DNA from: an uncultured Lachnospiraceae bacterium
GTDB taxonomy: Bacteria; Bacillota; Clostridia; Lachnospirales; Lachnospiraceae
Direction: 5' to 3'
Length of the DNA stretch: 44,094 bases
Assembly: GCA_947174505.1 (NCBI GenBank)
Contig: CAMWJF010000034.1
Span: 1-44,094 of the forward strand
Below, piece by piece: positions 35,357-43,836 of this stretch; position 1 is the first letter of the stretch; each line of letters starts with the position of its first letter. The translations under genes and the position numbers were made by a program. The notes beneath the pieces are model-generated. The model had not been told where the DNA came from and did no database searches. It worked only from the letters and a program-made list of their open reading frames with translations.

Positions 35357-36340
35357 ATGCGGAAAAGCAGGAAAATACGGATTGCAGTGGCGGCGATTGC
35401 GGCGCTTTTCATAGTTTATACCGTATTTGTCTATTTTCTGGTGAGCGCCTGCCTCGTGCCCTCTTTTATGGATAAACTGAATGCCTTTGAGGATATCACA
35501 AGGAAATGCTACAGCGAGCAGGTGCAGACGGCGGATATACAGGAAAACAGGACGAAACTCCTCTCCGGGACGCAGGAATGGCTGGAGACGGCAGAGCGCA
35601 GAAAGATACAGGTGCGGACGGCGGACGGTTATCTGCTTACGGCGGCGGAGTTTCCTGCACAGACGGGGGATAGATGGGCGCTTCTTCTGCACGGCTACAC
35701 GGGCTGGAAGGAGGAAATGTACCAGTTTGCCTGCTGGTACCACCAGCAGGGCTACTCCGTGCTCGTACCAGACCTGAGGTGCCAGGGGGAAAGCGAGGGG
35801 GATTTCATCGGCATGGGCTGGACCGACCATTACGACTGTGAGCTATGGATCGGGCATATACTGGAACAGTCGCCGGAGGCGCAGATTGTGCTCCACGGAC
35901 AGTCCATGGGCGCAGCTACGGCGCTGTTGATGGCGGGTTCCCCGGAAGTGTCCGGGCACATTAAGGCGGTGGTTTCCGACAGCGCATATACGGAGGCCTA
36001 CGAGATGTTCGGGGATAAAATCACGGAGTGGTTCCATCTGCCTGCCGCGCCTTTCGTAGACTCGGCGTGCGTGATGTTAAGGCTCCGGGGCGGCTATAAT
36101 CTGAAGGACGCTTCTCCACTCCGGGCGGTGGCGGCAAGCACCATTCCCACGCTCTTTATCCATGGGGATGAGGACCGGATGATAGATGTAAACATGACAT
36201 ATGAGTTGTTTGGGGCGGCGGCCTGTGAGAAGGAGCTTTTCATCGTGGAAGGCGCGGGCCACGCGCAGGCGCAGGACAAGGCTCCCGACATTTACTACGG
36301 GAGAATCGGCGCATTTTTGGAGCGTTATCTGCAAGAATGA
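35357..36340 (+). CDS. membrane-anchored alpha/beta hydrolase
   Basis: The 327-residue protein has an N-terminal membrane anchor (about 8-31) and an alpha/beta hydrolase fold with the LLLHGYTGWKEE oxyanion segment, nucleophile Ser183 in LHGQSMGAATAL, an acidic residue in FIHGDEDRM and His in EGAGHAQA. It is probably a serine hydrolase (esterase or peptidase-like) facing outward. AGGAGGT lies six bases before the ATG at 35357; the longer in-frame start at 35300 overlaps the hairpins. The substrate is unknown. The SBP-GGDEF-EAL gene follows after 16 bases. Confidence 0.88.
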   Translation: MRKSRKIRIAVAAIAALFIVYTVFVYFLVSACLVPSFMDKLNAFEDITRKCYSEQVQTADIQENRTKLLSGTQEWLETAERRKIQVRTADGYLLTAAEFPAQTGDRWALLLHGYTGWKEEMYQFACWYHQQGYSVLVPDLRCQGESEGDFIGMGWTDHYDCELWIGHILEQSPEAQIVLHGQSMGAATALLMAGSPEVSGHIKAVVSDSAYTEAYEMFGDKITEWFHLPAAPFVDSACVMLRLRGGYNLKDASPLRAVAASTIPTLFIHGDEDRMIDVNMTYELFGAAACEKELFIVEGAGHAQAQDKAPDIYYGRIGAFLERYLQE

Positions 36341-36356
36341 GAAAGGCAGGCGTTAT

Positions 36357-39284
36357 ATGTATGTAAAAGGGAACCGGAATAAGAAATCAAAATCACTGAG
36401 AACGGCAAGGGCTGCGGCAGGGCTGCTGGCTGCGGCGTTGCTTTTGGCGCTTTTCCCGGCGCGGGGCGAACCGGGGGTGGTGCAGGGCGCCGGAAAGCGC
36501 ACGGTGCGGGTGAGCTTTTTCCCCATGGACGGTTATCACGAGACGCTGCCGGACGGCAGTCTGTCCGGGATGGACGTGGAATATCTCGACAATCTTTGTG
36601 ATTATGTAAACTGGTCTGTGGAGTACGTTCCCTGTGAAAGCTGGGACGAGGCTTTGCGGATGCTGGCTGACAAAGAGGTGGATCTTGTGGGAAGCGCCCA
36701 GTATTCCAGTGAGCGGGCGCAGATTTACAGTTATGCGGATATTGCTAATGGGTATACCTTTGGCGCCATAGCCGTGAAAGGGGATAGTCCGCTTGCCTAT
36801 GAGGATTTCGGCGAGATGCAGGATATTACCTACGGCGTTGTGGGCACTTATGTCAGAAAGCAGGAATTTCTGGAGTATCTGAGGGGGCACGGGATAGCGA
36901 ATCCGAGGGTGCGGGAGTATGAGAGCACGGCAGTGCTGCAGGGGGCGCTTTCGGTGGGAGAGATTGACGCGCTGGTGCATTCGCTTACGGAGATCAGGGA
37001 AGGGCAGCGGATAATCGGCCGGTTTGCGCCAATGCCCTTCTATTACATTACCTATCCCGGAAACGACGATCTGCTGCGGGAGCTGAATCAGGGCATCGCG
37101 GACGTGAAGATGAACCGCCCGGAGCTTGAGAATGAGCTGATGGTGAAGTACTATGACAGCCGCCTGGACCACACGGTTCTTCTGACCGGGGAGGAGAAAG
37201 AGTACATTCGGAATACCAGAGAATTAAAGGTGGGCTATCTGGACGGCTACTATCCCTTTTCCTATGAGGATGAGGAGGGAGCCTACAGGGGGCTGACGCC
37301 GCAGATGCTGGAGGAGGTGTCTGTGAGCACGGGATTTACCTTTTCCTATGTCAGGATGGAGGATATGGACGGGGCGAAGCAGGCGCTCGTCGACGGAAAC
37401 ATTGACCTGATAGGCTACTGCGGTGAGAGTGCCGCGAATATGAAGCAGATGGGCTGTGCCCTGACGAAGGTTTATGCGCAGGTGCCCCGTGTGCTGATTA
37501 CAAAGAGAGGCGCAAGGACGGAGGAGTTTCAGACACTGGCGGTGTCAGGAGAGAACCTTTCGGAGGAGGGAGCGGCATTTTTTGCCGGGAATCAGACCAG
37601 GCTTTTGATTTTGGAGGGCCCCCTGGAATGTCTGCAGGCGGTACGGACAGGAAAAGCCGAGGCGGCCCTTTGCGACGGATATCTGGCGGAGTACCTGTTG
37701 GGCTCCCGGTTCGGGTTCGGGCAGCTTGAGATCCACACGGTTCTAAGCGATGTGCACGGCATCCGCATGGCGGTTCGCAATGACGAGAATTCGCCGCTTC
37801 TCGGTATTCTGAATAAAGAACTTCTGGAGGTCACGGACAAGACAGTAAACGACTACATGCTGCAGGATAATTTCTATTCCAGGATGAGTGTGGACGGCTT
37901 TATCAGGGATCACAGCATCGTGATTATTCTGGTGCTGCTTGTCGCGGCGGCTCTTGCCATTTTTGTGCTTTACCGTATGCTGGAGAACAGCAGGCGCCTC
38001 CAGAAACTGATGTACAAGGATACGGATTTTAATATATGGAATATCAATTATCTCAAATACAGGGCGTCTCTGATACTGGATGCTGACGCGGACAAAAAGT
38101 ATGCCATCGTGTATACGGATATCTGCCAGTTTAAGAGCTACAATGCGCTTTATGGCTGGAATGCGGGGCAGAAGCTTTTGGAGCTTACTATTGAAGTAAT
38201 GTCTGGGGAAGTCGGCGAAAACGAGCTTTATGCCAGAAGCTACGGCAGCCATTTTGTGCTTTTTGTGCAGTATGAGGATATGTCCTCCCTGACGAAGCGC
38301 ATGATGGCCATGGCGGACACAATTTCCGACCACATCTATGAGAAAGAGGAAATCCGTATGACGCAGGCCATGGGCGTGTGCGCGGTTGAAAAAGGCGATA
38401 CGGATATCCAGCTCGCCCTTTCCTATGCGATTCAGGCGGTAGACCCCTTAAAGGACAGTCACAGCAACGCCATAAGCATTTACGACGACGAGCTGCGCAA
38501 AAAGCTGCGGGAGCAGCACGAGCGGGAGAAACTGCTGGATTCGGCGGATTTTCAGAGAGATTTCGTGGCATACTATCAGGCGAAGGTGGATATCAGAGAC
38601 GAGCGTGTGGTGGGAGCGGAGGCGCTGGTGCGCTTCAAAGACCCAACGGCAGACGGCGCAATCCGCGCGCCCGGTTTCTTTGTGCCTTATTATGAACAGA
38701 CGGGCAGGATTACAGAGATTGATTTCTTTGTGATGGAGAGCGTCTGTAAGATGCTGCGCAGACGGCTGGACGAGGGGCTGGCGGTGGTTCCCGTGTCCTG
38801 CAATTTTTCAAGGTCGCACTTTGTAAAGGACGGCTTCCCGGAGCGGTTTGTATCTGTGATCGAAAAGTATCAGGTGCCCAAGAACCTGATCGAGGTAGAG
38901 ATCACGGAGACGCTTGTGGTGGAGGAGATGCAGCAGCAGAAGGTGAAGGAAAATGTGGCGATCCTGAAGGCGAAAGGGGTGCATCTGTCTATTGATGATT
39001 TTGGTTCCGGCTATTCTTCTCTGGGTGTGTTCGAGCAGATCCCCGCATCGGTGATTAAGCTGGACCGCTCTTTCCTGTTAAACAACGAAAACCGGACAAG
39101 ACAGGTACAGATTATGAGAAATATTGTAAATCTGGCGCGGGATCTGGAGGCCCAGGTGGTCTGCGAGGGCGTGGAGACGGAAGGGGATACGGAGCTGATG
39201 ATGGAGATCGGCGCTTATGTGGCGCAGGGCTACCGTTATTGCAGGCCCGTGCCGGAGGATGTGTTTGAGGAAATGATTGTATGA
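36357..39284 (+). CDS. c-di-GMP phosphodiesterase sensor: two SBP domains, degenerate GGDEF, EAL
   Basis: The 975-residue protein has a signal/anchor helix (about 17-36), two tandem solute-binding (SBP_bac_3) domains (about 48-270 and 283-505), a membrane helix (about 518-540), a GGDEF-like domain in which the signature reads YGSHF, and a C-terminal EAL domain (about 715-970). The EAL domain keeps GAEALVRF, EVEITET, SIDDFGSGYSSL, IKLDRSF and CEGVETEGD, so it should hydrolyse cyclic di-GMP. The degenerate GGDEF is probably regulatory. The SBP domains suggest control by an amino acid or similar ligand. ATG 36357 has AAAGGCAGG upstream. It overlaps the next gene as ATGA. Confidence 0.9.
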   Translation: MYVKGNRNKKSKSLRTARAAAGLLAAALLLALFPARGEPGVVQGAGKRTVRVSFFPMDGYHETLPDGSLSGMDVEYLDNLCDYVNWSVEYVPCESWDEALRMLADKEVDLVGSAQYSSERAQIYSYADIANGYTFGAIAVKGDSPLAYEDFGEMQDITYGVVGTYVRKQEFLEYLRGHGIANPRVREYESTAVLQGALSVGEIDALVHSLTEIREGQRIIGRFAPMPFYYITYPGNDDLLRELNQGIADVKMNRPELENELMVKYYDSRLDHTVLLTGEEKEYIRNTRELKVGYLDGYYPFSYEDEEGAYRGLTPQMLEEVSVSTGFTFSYVRMEDMDGAKQALVDGNIDLIGYCGESAANMKQMGCALTKVYAQVPRVLITKRGARTEEFQTLAVSGENLSEEGAAFFAGNQTRLLILEGPLECLQAVRTGKAEAALCDGYLAEYLLGSRFGFGQLEIHTVLSDVHGIRMAVRNDENSPLLGILNKELLEVTDKTVNDYMLQDNFYSRMSVDGFIRDHSIVIILVLLVAAALAIFVLYRMLENSRRLQKLMYKDTDFNIWNINYLKYRASLILDADADKKYAIVYTDICQFKSYNALYGWNAGQKLLELTIEVMSGEVGENELYARSYGSHFVLFVQYEDMSSLTKRMMAMADTISDHIYEKEEIRMTQAMGVCAVEKGDTDIQLALSYAIQAVDPLKDSHSNAISIYDDELRKKLREQHEREKLLDSADFQRDFVAYYQAKVDIRDERVVGAEALVRFKDPTADGAIRAPGFFVPYYEQTGRITEIDFFVMESVCKMLRRRLDEGLAVVPVSCNFSRSHFVKDGFPERFVSVIEKYQVPKNLIEVEITETLVVEEMQQQKVKENVAILKAKGVHLSIDDFGSGYSSLGVFEQIPASVIKLDRSFLLNNENRTRQVQIMRNIVNLARDLEAQVVCEGVETEGDTELMMEIGAYVAQGYRYCRPVPEDVFEEMIV
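36602..36612 (+). repeat. TTATGTAAACT element inside the EAL gene
   Basis: This exact copy is near the 5' end of the coding sequence (codons D-Y-V-N-W), 245 bases after the start codon. Confidence 0.85.
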
Positions 39285-40036
39285 GGAAAAAAGTAATGAC
39301 CGTTCTGTGTATTCTGGCGGCGTTTTTGTGCTTTTTATATTGTTTTATCGTGTTTCGGATCAGATCCGGGAGCCACTTTTATCTGATCTGGGCGCTTGGC
39401 GGGGTGTTTTTTACCGGTCTGGCGCTGATGGTTCGGTTTGACCTATGGAGTCAATTCCCGCCAGTGCTGAGGCGGGTGATCTGTGGCGTTCTGATTGTCG
39501 GCATACTGGCTTTTGTGGTGGCGGAGGGCTGTATCTTCGCCCATTACAGGGATAAGGGCAGGCCGGATCTGGATTACATTATCGTGCTGGGGGCGCAGAT
39601 GAAGCCCGGCGGCCCGAGTGTGGTGCTTCAGTTCCGGCTGGATGCGGCTTACGATTATCTGATAGCCAATGAGGATACGCTCTGTGTGGTATCCGGCGGA
39701 CAGGGGGCGAACGAGCCGTGCAGCGAGGCGGAAGGGATGTATGCTTATCTGGTGGAGAGAGGGATTGCGCCGGAGAGGATTCTTATGGAGGACAAGTCCA
39801 CGGACACCGCCGAGAATATTGCTTTCAGCGCGGAAGTGATCGGCGGCACAGACAAGGATGTGGGGATTGTCACCAACAATTTTCATGTGTTCCGGGGCGT
39901 GATGCTTGCCAGACATGCGGGGTTTGAGAACGCCTGCGGGATTTCCGCCAGATCCAATATTTATTTTCAGCCCAATAATCTGGTGCGGGAGTTTTTTGGG
40001 ATTATGAAGGATCTGGTGTGTGGGAACTTAATCTAA
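39281..40036 (+). CDS. YdcF/SanA-like DUF218 membrane protein
   Basis: The 251-residue protein has three N-terminal membrane helices (about 5-25, 32-52 and 65-85) and a DUF218 domain with DYIIVLGAQMKPGGPS, VVSGGQGANEPCSEAEGM, MEDKSTDTAENIAFS and VTNNFHVFR. The family is linked to cell-envelope functions but has no proven reaction. The ATG overlaps the EAL gene stop by four bases (ATGA), so the two are coupled. Confidence 0.88.
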   Translation: MRKKVMTVLCILAAFLCFLYCFIVFRIRSGSHFYLIWALGGVFFTGLALMVRFDLWSQFPPVLRRVICGVLIVGILAFVVAEGCIFAHYRDKGRPDLDYIIVLGAQMKPGGPSVVLQFRLDAAYDYLIANEDTLCVVSGGQGANEPCSEAEGMYAYLVERGIAPERILMEDKSTDTAENIAFSAEVIGGTDKDVGIVTNNFHVFRGVMLARHAGFENACGISARSNIYFQPNNLVREFFGIMKDLVCGNLI

Positions 40037-40084
40037 AGAAGTAGGGCAGATTGTGCGATTTGCCGTATCAGCCCAGAAAAGGTT

Positions 40085-40110
40085 GTTACTGTAACGGAGC
40101 GAACAGTAAC
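40085..40110. repeat. AACGGAG-loop hairpin, copy 2
   Basis: GTTACTGT (40085-40092) pairs perfectly with ACAGTAAC (40103-40110) around a ten-base loop AACGGAGCGA. A very similar loop occurs at 32281-32290, and a related minus-strand string lies at 35310-35320. There is no T tract, so it is not a standard terminator. Confidence 0.65.
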
Positions 40111-40149
40111 AAAAGGTTCCCGGCACACAGATTACGTGGTGTAAATAAC

Positions 40150-40179
40150 TTGACTTGCAATAGACAGAGCGGTTAGAAT
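40150..40179 (+). promoter_or_regulatory. candidate promoter of the TPR lipoprotein gene
   Basis: TTGACT (40150-40155), an 18-base spacer and TAGAAT (40174-40179) lie 47 bases before the GTG start. Confidence 0.55.
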
Positions 40180-40225
40180 AGAACAAGCACAGATGAATCA
40201 GTTGCGTGATAAACGGAGATAAAGA

Positions 40226-41287
40226 GTGAAGAGACAGGAGAGAAAAGGCAGGAGAATAGCGGGACTTGCGGCGGTTTTGCTGTGCGCTTTTCTGGCGGGC
40301 TGCGGGGCGGAGGCTGCGCCCAGCTATACGAAGCAGGGCATGGAGGCTGTGGGTGCGCTTGATTATGAGAAAGCGCTTGCCCTTTTCCAGACTGCGGAGG
40401 AAAACGGGGAAGATGAACGCCTGCTTTACCGCGGGATGGGGCTTGCCTATCTGGGAAAAACGGATTATGAGGCTGCCATAACATATCTGGAGGCGGCTCT
40501 GCGGCTTGGAAGCGGCAGGGTGGAGAATCTGGACTTTGATATCAATTATTATCTTGCCACGGCATATTATAAGAATGGGCAGCTGCAGGATGCGGTGCGC
40601 GTCTATGACGCGATTCTGGGACTGCGGCCGGAGGAGACGAACGCTTATTACCTGAGAGGGAGCGTAAAGCTTTCGGAAGGGGATTTTGAGGCGGCGCAGG
40701 CGGATTTTGATACGGCGATCGCGCAGGAACCGAAAAATTATGACCGCATGATCCGTATTTATATGGTGCTGGAAGAGTATGGTTACAGAGAGGCGGGGCA
40801 GATTTATCTGCAAAACGCCATGAAAGAAAACGAAAAATCCATTTCCGACTACGACATGGGGCGCATCTGCTACTACATGGGAGATTATGAGAATGCCAGA
40901 AGTTTTCTGGAGCGGCTTAAGACCGCCACGGATTACGGTGCGGCGCTCTATCTTGGCAGAACCTATGAGGCGCTTGGGGATTACAACTACGCGGCGAGTA
41001 TTTATGCAGGTTATACGGAATACGACCAGACGAAGGCGGAGATCTATAACCAGCTTGGACTGTGCCGTATGCAGCTTGGGGAATACCAGACCGCACTTGA
41101 CGCTTTTCAGACGGCGATGAATATCGAGGGAAACGATATGATGCAGACCCTGAAATTCAATGAGATCATTACCTATGAATATATGGGCGAGTACAAGACG
41201 GCGGCGGCCCTGATGAACAGCTATCTGCGAAGCTACCCGGATGATGCGGTGGCAAAGCGGGAGTACGAGTTTTTACAGACAAGATAA
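40226..41287 (+). CDS. TPR-repeat lipoprotein
   Basis: The 353-residue protein has a basic N-terminus, a hydrophobic stretch and a lipobox LAGC (Cys26). About eight tetratricopeptide-type helical pairs follow, for example YEKALALFQTA, YEAAITYLEAAL, LQDAVRVYDAIL and YQTALDAFQTAM. TPR lipoproteins act as scaffolds at the outer face of the membrane. The start is GTG 40226 behind CGGAG. A promoter lies upstream, so this gene may start a new unit that continues to the Nudix gene and pyrF. The partner is unknown. Confidence 0.88.
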   Translation: MKRQERKGRRIAGLAAVLLCAFLAGCGAEAAPSYTKQGMEAVGALDYEKALALFQTAEENGEDERLLYRGMGLAYLGKTDYEAAITYLEAALRLGSGRVENLDFDINYYLATAYYKNGQLQDAVRVYDAILGLRPEETNAYYLRGSVKLSEGDFEAAQADFDTAIAQEPKNYDRMIRIYMVLEEYGYREAGQIYLQNAMKENEKSISDYDMGRICYYMGDYENARSFLERLKTATDYGAALYLGRTYEALGDYNYAASIYAGYTEYDQTKAEIYNQLGLCRMQLGEYQTALDAFQTAMNIEGNDMMQTLKFNEIITYEYMGEYKTAAALMNSYLRSYPDDAVAKREYEFLQTR

Positions 41288-41337
41288 CCATATAATATTT
41301 TATATATATAGAAGAATCAGGAAGGGAGAGGAAAATT

Positions 41338-41742
41338 ATGAAGAGTACGTTTGTGCGTGTGAAAGGCATTATCAAAAAGGGGGATACCTATCTTCTCTTA
41401 AAGAGATGGGTGGACGACCGTATTCCGGATCCTTTTGTCTGGGAGTTTATCGACGCGGAGGTGCCCCACGGTGAAGCGCCGGATGAGACGATGCGCAACG
41501 CGATCACGGAACTTTTGTCCATAAGCGGTAAGATTGAAAAGGTTGAGTACACATGGTCCCAGCTTCTCGGCGAGACGCATTGTGTAGGTATTGCATACAT
41601 TTGTTCGATACCTGAGGAGGAGGAACCGAATATTGTCCTCTCAGAGGATTACGGAAGCTACGAGTGGGTGAAGAGAAAAGATTTCCCGAAGTATATTGAG
41701 AACCAGTATGTACTGAATGACTTGGAGGGCAAGACGCTTTGA
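41338..41742 (+). CDS. Nudix-fold protein with degenerate Nudix box
   Basis: The 134-residue protein starts MKSTFVRVKGIIKKGDTYLLLKR, as Nudix proteins do, and ends with a SEDYGSYEWVKRKDFPKY strand. In the Nudix box position it has EAPDETMRNAITELLSISG, where the REUxEExGU part reads TELLSISG. The two glutamates that bind metal are replaced, so hydrolase activity is doubtful. It may be a ligand-binding or regulatory relative. GGGAGAGG lies nine bases before the ATG. Its TGA stop overlaps the TTG start of pyrF (TTGA). Confidence 0.75.
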   Translation: MKSTFVRVKGIIKKGDTYLLLKRWVDDRIPDPFVWEFIDAEVPHGEAPDETMRNAITELLSISGKIEKVEYTWSQLLGETHCVGIAYICSIPEEEEPNIVLSEDYGSYEWVKRKDFPKYIENQYVLNDLEGKTL

Positions 41743-42689
41743 TTAACACACTGACAGAGAAGATTAAGAAACTGGAGGCGCCCATTGTGGTGGGACTCGA
41801 CCCTACCATGAAGTTTGTGCCGGAACATATCAGAAAACAGGCGTTTGCCGAGTACGGGGAAACCATGAAGGGCGCGGCCGAAGCCATATGGCTGTTTAAC
41901 AAGGGGATCGTGGACGCGGTATACGATCTCGTTCCGGCTGTGAAGCCGCAGATTGCCATGTATGAGCAGTTCGGCGTGGAAGGAATGCACGCTTTCCAGA
42001 AGACAGTGGCTTACTGTAAGGAGAAGGGACTTGTGGTGATCGGCGATATCAAGCGCGGCGATATCGGTTCTACCTCCGACGCCTACGCGGTGGGTCATCT
42101 GGGACAGGTGCAGGTGGGAGATACCGTGTGCCGCGGCTTTGACGAGGATTTCGCCACGATCAACCCGTATCTCGGTTCTGACGGCGTGAAGCCTTTTATC
42201 GAAGTGTGTAAGAAAGAGAAGAAGGGTCTCTTTATTCTCGTAAAGACATCCAATCCCAGCAGCGGCGAGTTTCAGGACCGTCTGGTGCTGCCGGAAGGCA
42301 GTACGGATGCGTCCAAGGCAAGACCGCTCTATGAGGTTGTCGGTGAAAAGGTGGCGGAGTGGGCTGCGGATCACATGGGCGAAACCTACAGCTACATCGG
42401 TGCGGTGGTGGGCGCCACTTATCCCGAGATGGGAGAGGTTCTGCGCCGTATCATGCCTAAGTCCTACATTCTGGTGCCCGGTTATGGCGCGCAGGGCGGC
42501 AGGGGCAAGGATCTGAAGCACTTTTTCAACGAGGACGGTCTTGGAGCCATCATCAATTCTTCCAGAGGCATCATTGCGGCCTACCAGCAGGAGGCTTATG
42601 CAAAATACGGGGCGGAGAATTATGCCGACGCGTCGAGGGCGGCGGTGCTTGATATGAAGGAGGATATTAGAGAGGGTGTATTCTCTTAG
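41739..42689 (+). CDS. pyrF: orotidine 5'-phosphate decarboxylase, type 2
   Basis: The 316-residue protein has the OMP decarboxylase signatures: VGLDPTM near the start and the catalytic IGDIKRGDIGST with Asp103, Lys105 and Asp108. It is longer than the 230-residue type 1 enzymes, as the type 2 class is. It makes UMP from orotidylate, the last step of de novo pyrimidine synthesis. The start is TTG 41739, overlapping the Nudix stop codon and preceded by TTGGAGGG. No other pyr gene is nearby. The transcript has no terminator after the stop and should run into the spoVAD hairpin. Confidence 0.93.
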   Translation: MINTLTEKIKKLEAPIVVGLDPTMKFVPEHIRKQAFAEYGETMKGAAEAIWLFNKGIVDAVYDLVPAVKPQIAMYEQFGVEGMHAFQKTVAYCKEKGLVVIGDIKRGDIGSTSDAYAVGHLGQVQVGDTVCRGFDEDFATINPYLGSDGVKPFIEVCKKEKKGLFILVKTSNPSSGEFQDRLVLPEGSTDASKARPLYEVVGEKVAEWAADHMGETYSYIGAVVGATYPEMGEVLRRIMPKSYILVPGYGAQGGRGKDLKHFFNEDGLGAIINSSRGIIAAYQQEAYAKYGAENYADASRAAVLDMKEDIREGVFS

Positions 42690-42701
42690 ATTTTTCTGTT
42701 T

Positions 42702-42731
42702 GTATATTTCGTAAAAGAAAACGGCATACTA
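42702..42731 (+). promoter_or_regulatory. sigma-G promoter of spoVAD
   Basis: GTATA (42702-42706), an 18-base spacer and CATACTA (42725-42731) are a full match to the forespore sigma-G consensus (GHATR, 18 bases, CATHHTA). The predicted start, near 42738, lies one or two bases after the left arm of the hairpin described next. Confidence 0.8.
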
Positions 42732-42765
42732 TCCTTAATCATGTAAGAAAGGATCGTATGCCGTT
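42720..42765. promoter_or_regulatory. 17-bp hairpin that sequesters the spoVAD Shine-Dalgarno site
   Basis: The left arm (42720-42736) and right arm (42749-42765) pair over 17 bp with a single mismatch around a 12-base loop. The right arm includes the AAGGAT ribosome site (42749-42754) and ends at the base before the ATG. The left arm contains the sigma-G -10. RNA coming from pyrF would form the hairpin. RNA begun at the sigma-G start would lack the left arm. On the minus strand the hairpin is followed by TTTTCTTTT and could terminate antisense RNA. Confidence 0.85.
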
Positions 42766-43782
42766 ATGTTAGGAAAGCAGAGCATTCAGTTTGAGATGAA
42801 ACCGTATATCATAAGCAGCGCCTCCATTGTGGGCAGTAAGGAAGCAGAGGGACCCATGGGGGAGCTTTTTGATAAGGTCGGCTATGATGACAGCTTTGGC
42901 GCACAAAACTGGGAGGAGGCGGAGAGCCGTCTGCAGAAGGAGGCGCTTGAGATCGCGATCTCCAAGGCGGGACTTACCAAGCAGGATCTGCAGATGGTGT
43001 TTGCGGGGGATCTGCTGGGGCAGTCCATTGCCAGCAGCTTCGGATTAGCGGGATACCAGCTTCCCCATGTAGGGCTTTACGGCGCATGTTCTACCTGTGG
43101 TCTTTCCCTGACTATGGGCGGCGCGATGGTTTCAGCCGGATTTGCCGAGAAAGCGGCGTGTATCACTTCCAGCCATTTTGCCAGCGCGGAGAAGGAGTTC
43201 AGGTTTCCGCTCTCGTACGGAAACCAGCGGCCAAAGTCGGCTACATGGACGGTGACGGGCAGCGGCGCCTTTATTTTGTCGTCACAGCCGGGAAAACAGA
43301 CGCGGGCGGTGATGGAGGGCGCGACGGTCGGTAAGATTGTGGATTATGGGGTGAAAGATTCCATGAATATGGGAGCCTGTATGGCTCCAGCGGCTGCGGA
43401 TACAATCCGGCAGAATCTGGAGGATTTCGGCAGGAAACCGGGTGATTATGATAAGATTATTACCGGCGATCTGGGCGAAGTGGGACAGAAGCTTTTGTTT
43501 GATCTGCTTGCGGAGAAGCAGATCGACATTACCAGACAGCATATGGACTGCGGCATTGAGATTTATGACAGCGAGAAGCAGCACACGGACGCGGGCGGTT
43601 CCGGCTGCGGGTGCAGTGCGGTGGTGCTCTCGGCATATATTCTGAAAAAGATAGAGGAAGGTATCTGGAAGAGAGTGCTTTTTCTGCCTACCGGGGCGCT
43701 CTTAAGCAAAACCAGTTTTAACGAGGGGCAGTCGATTCCGGGCATTGCCCACGGGGTGGTGCTGGAGCATTATAAAGAGTAA
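42766..43782 (+). CDS. spoVAD: stage V sporulation protein AD
   Basis: The 338-residue protein, the same length as in Bacillus subtilis, has a thiolase-like fold with the early ISSASIVGSKEAEGPMG, GACSTCGLSLTMGGAMVSAG, HFASAEKEFRFPLSYG, TGSGAFILS and DCGIEIYDSEKQHTDAGGSGCGCSA segments of SpoVAD. It binds dipicolinic acid and feeds it to the SpoVA channel in the forespore. The start agrees with the family. It stands alone: its usual neighbours spoVAC (34.7 kb upstream) and spoVAE (not seen) are not adjacent, and a strong terminator follows at once. It has its own sigma-G promoter and a masked ribosome site. Confidence 0.95.
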   Translation: MLGKQSIQFEMKPYIISSASIVGSKEAEGPMGELFDKVGYDDSFGAQNWEEAESRLQKEALEIAISKAGLTKQDLQMVFAGDLLGQSIASSFGLAGYQLPHVGLYGACSTCGLSLTMGGAMVSAGFAEKAACITSSHFASAEKEFRFPLSYGNQRPKSATWTVTGSGAFILSSQPGKQTRAVMEGATVGKIVDYGVKDSMNMGACMAPAAADTIRQNLEDFGRKPGDYDKIITGDLGEVGQKLLFDLLAEKQIDITRQHMDCGIEIYDSEKQHTDAGGSGCGCSAVVLSAYILKKIEEGIWKRVLFLPTGALLSKTSFNEGQSIPGIAHGVVLEHYKE

Positions 43783-43789
43783 GCTTTAT

Positions 43790-43822
43790 CAGCGAGACGG
43801 TTTCGACTGTCTCGCTGTTTTT
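43790..43822 (+). terminator. strong rho-independent terminator after spoVAD
   Basis: CAGCGAGAC (43790-43798) and GTCTCGCTG (43809-43817) form a perfect nine-bp stem followed by five T residues. It starts eight bases after the spoVAD stop, so no spoVAE is co-transcribed. Confidence 0.9.
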
Positions 43823-43836
43823 AGATTTATACTCAT

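Noticed and set aside
42720..42765. The spoVAD hairpin as the pyrF terminator
   Set aside because: No T tract follows on the plus strand and the ATG begins directly after the stem. The T tract lies only on the minus strand, where there is no gene to terminate.
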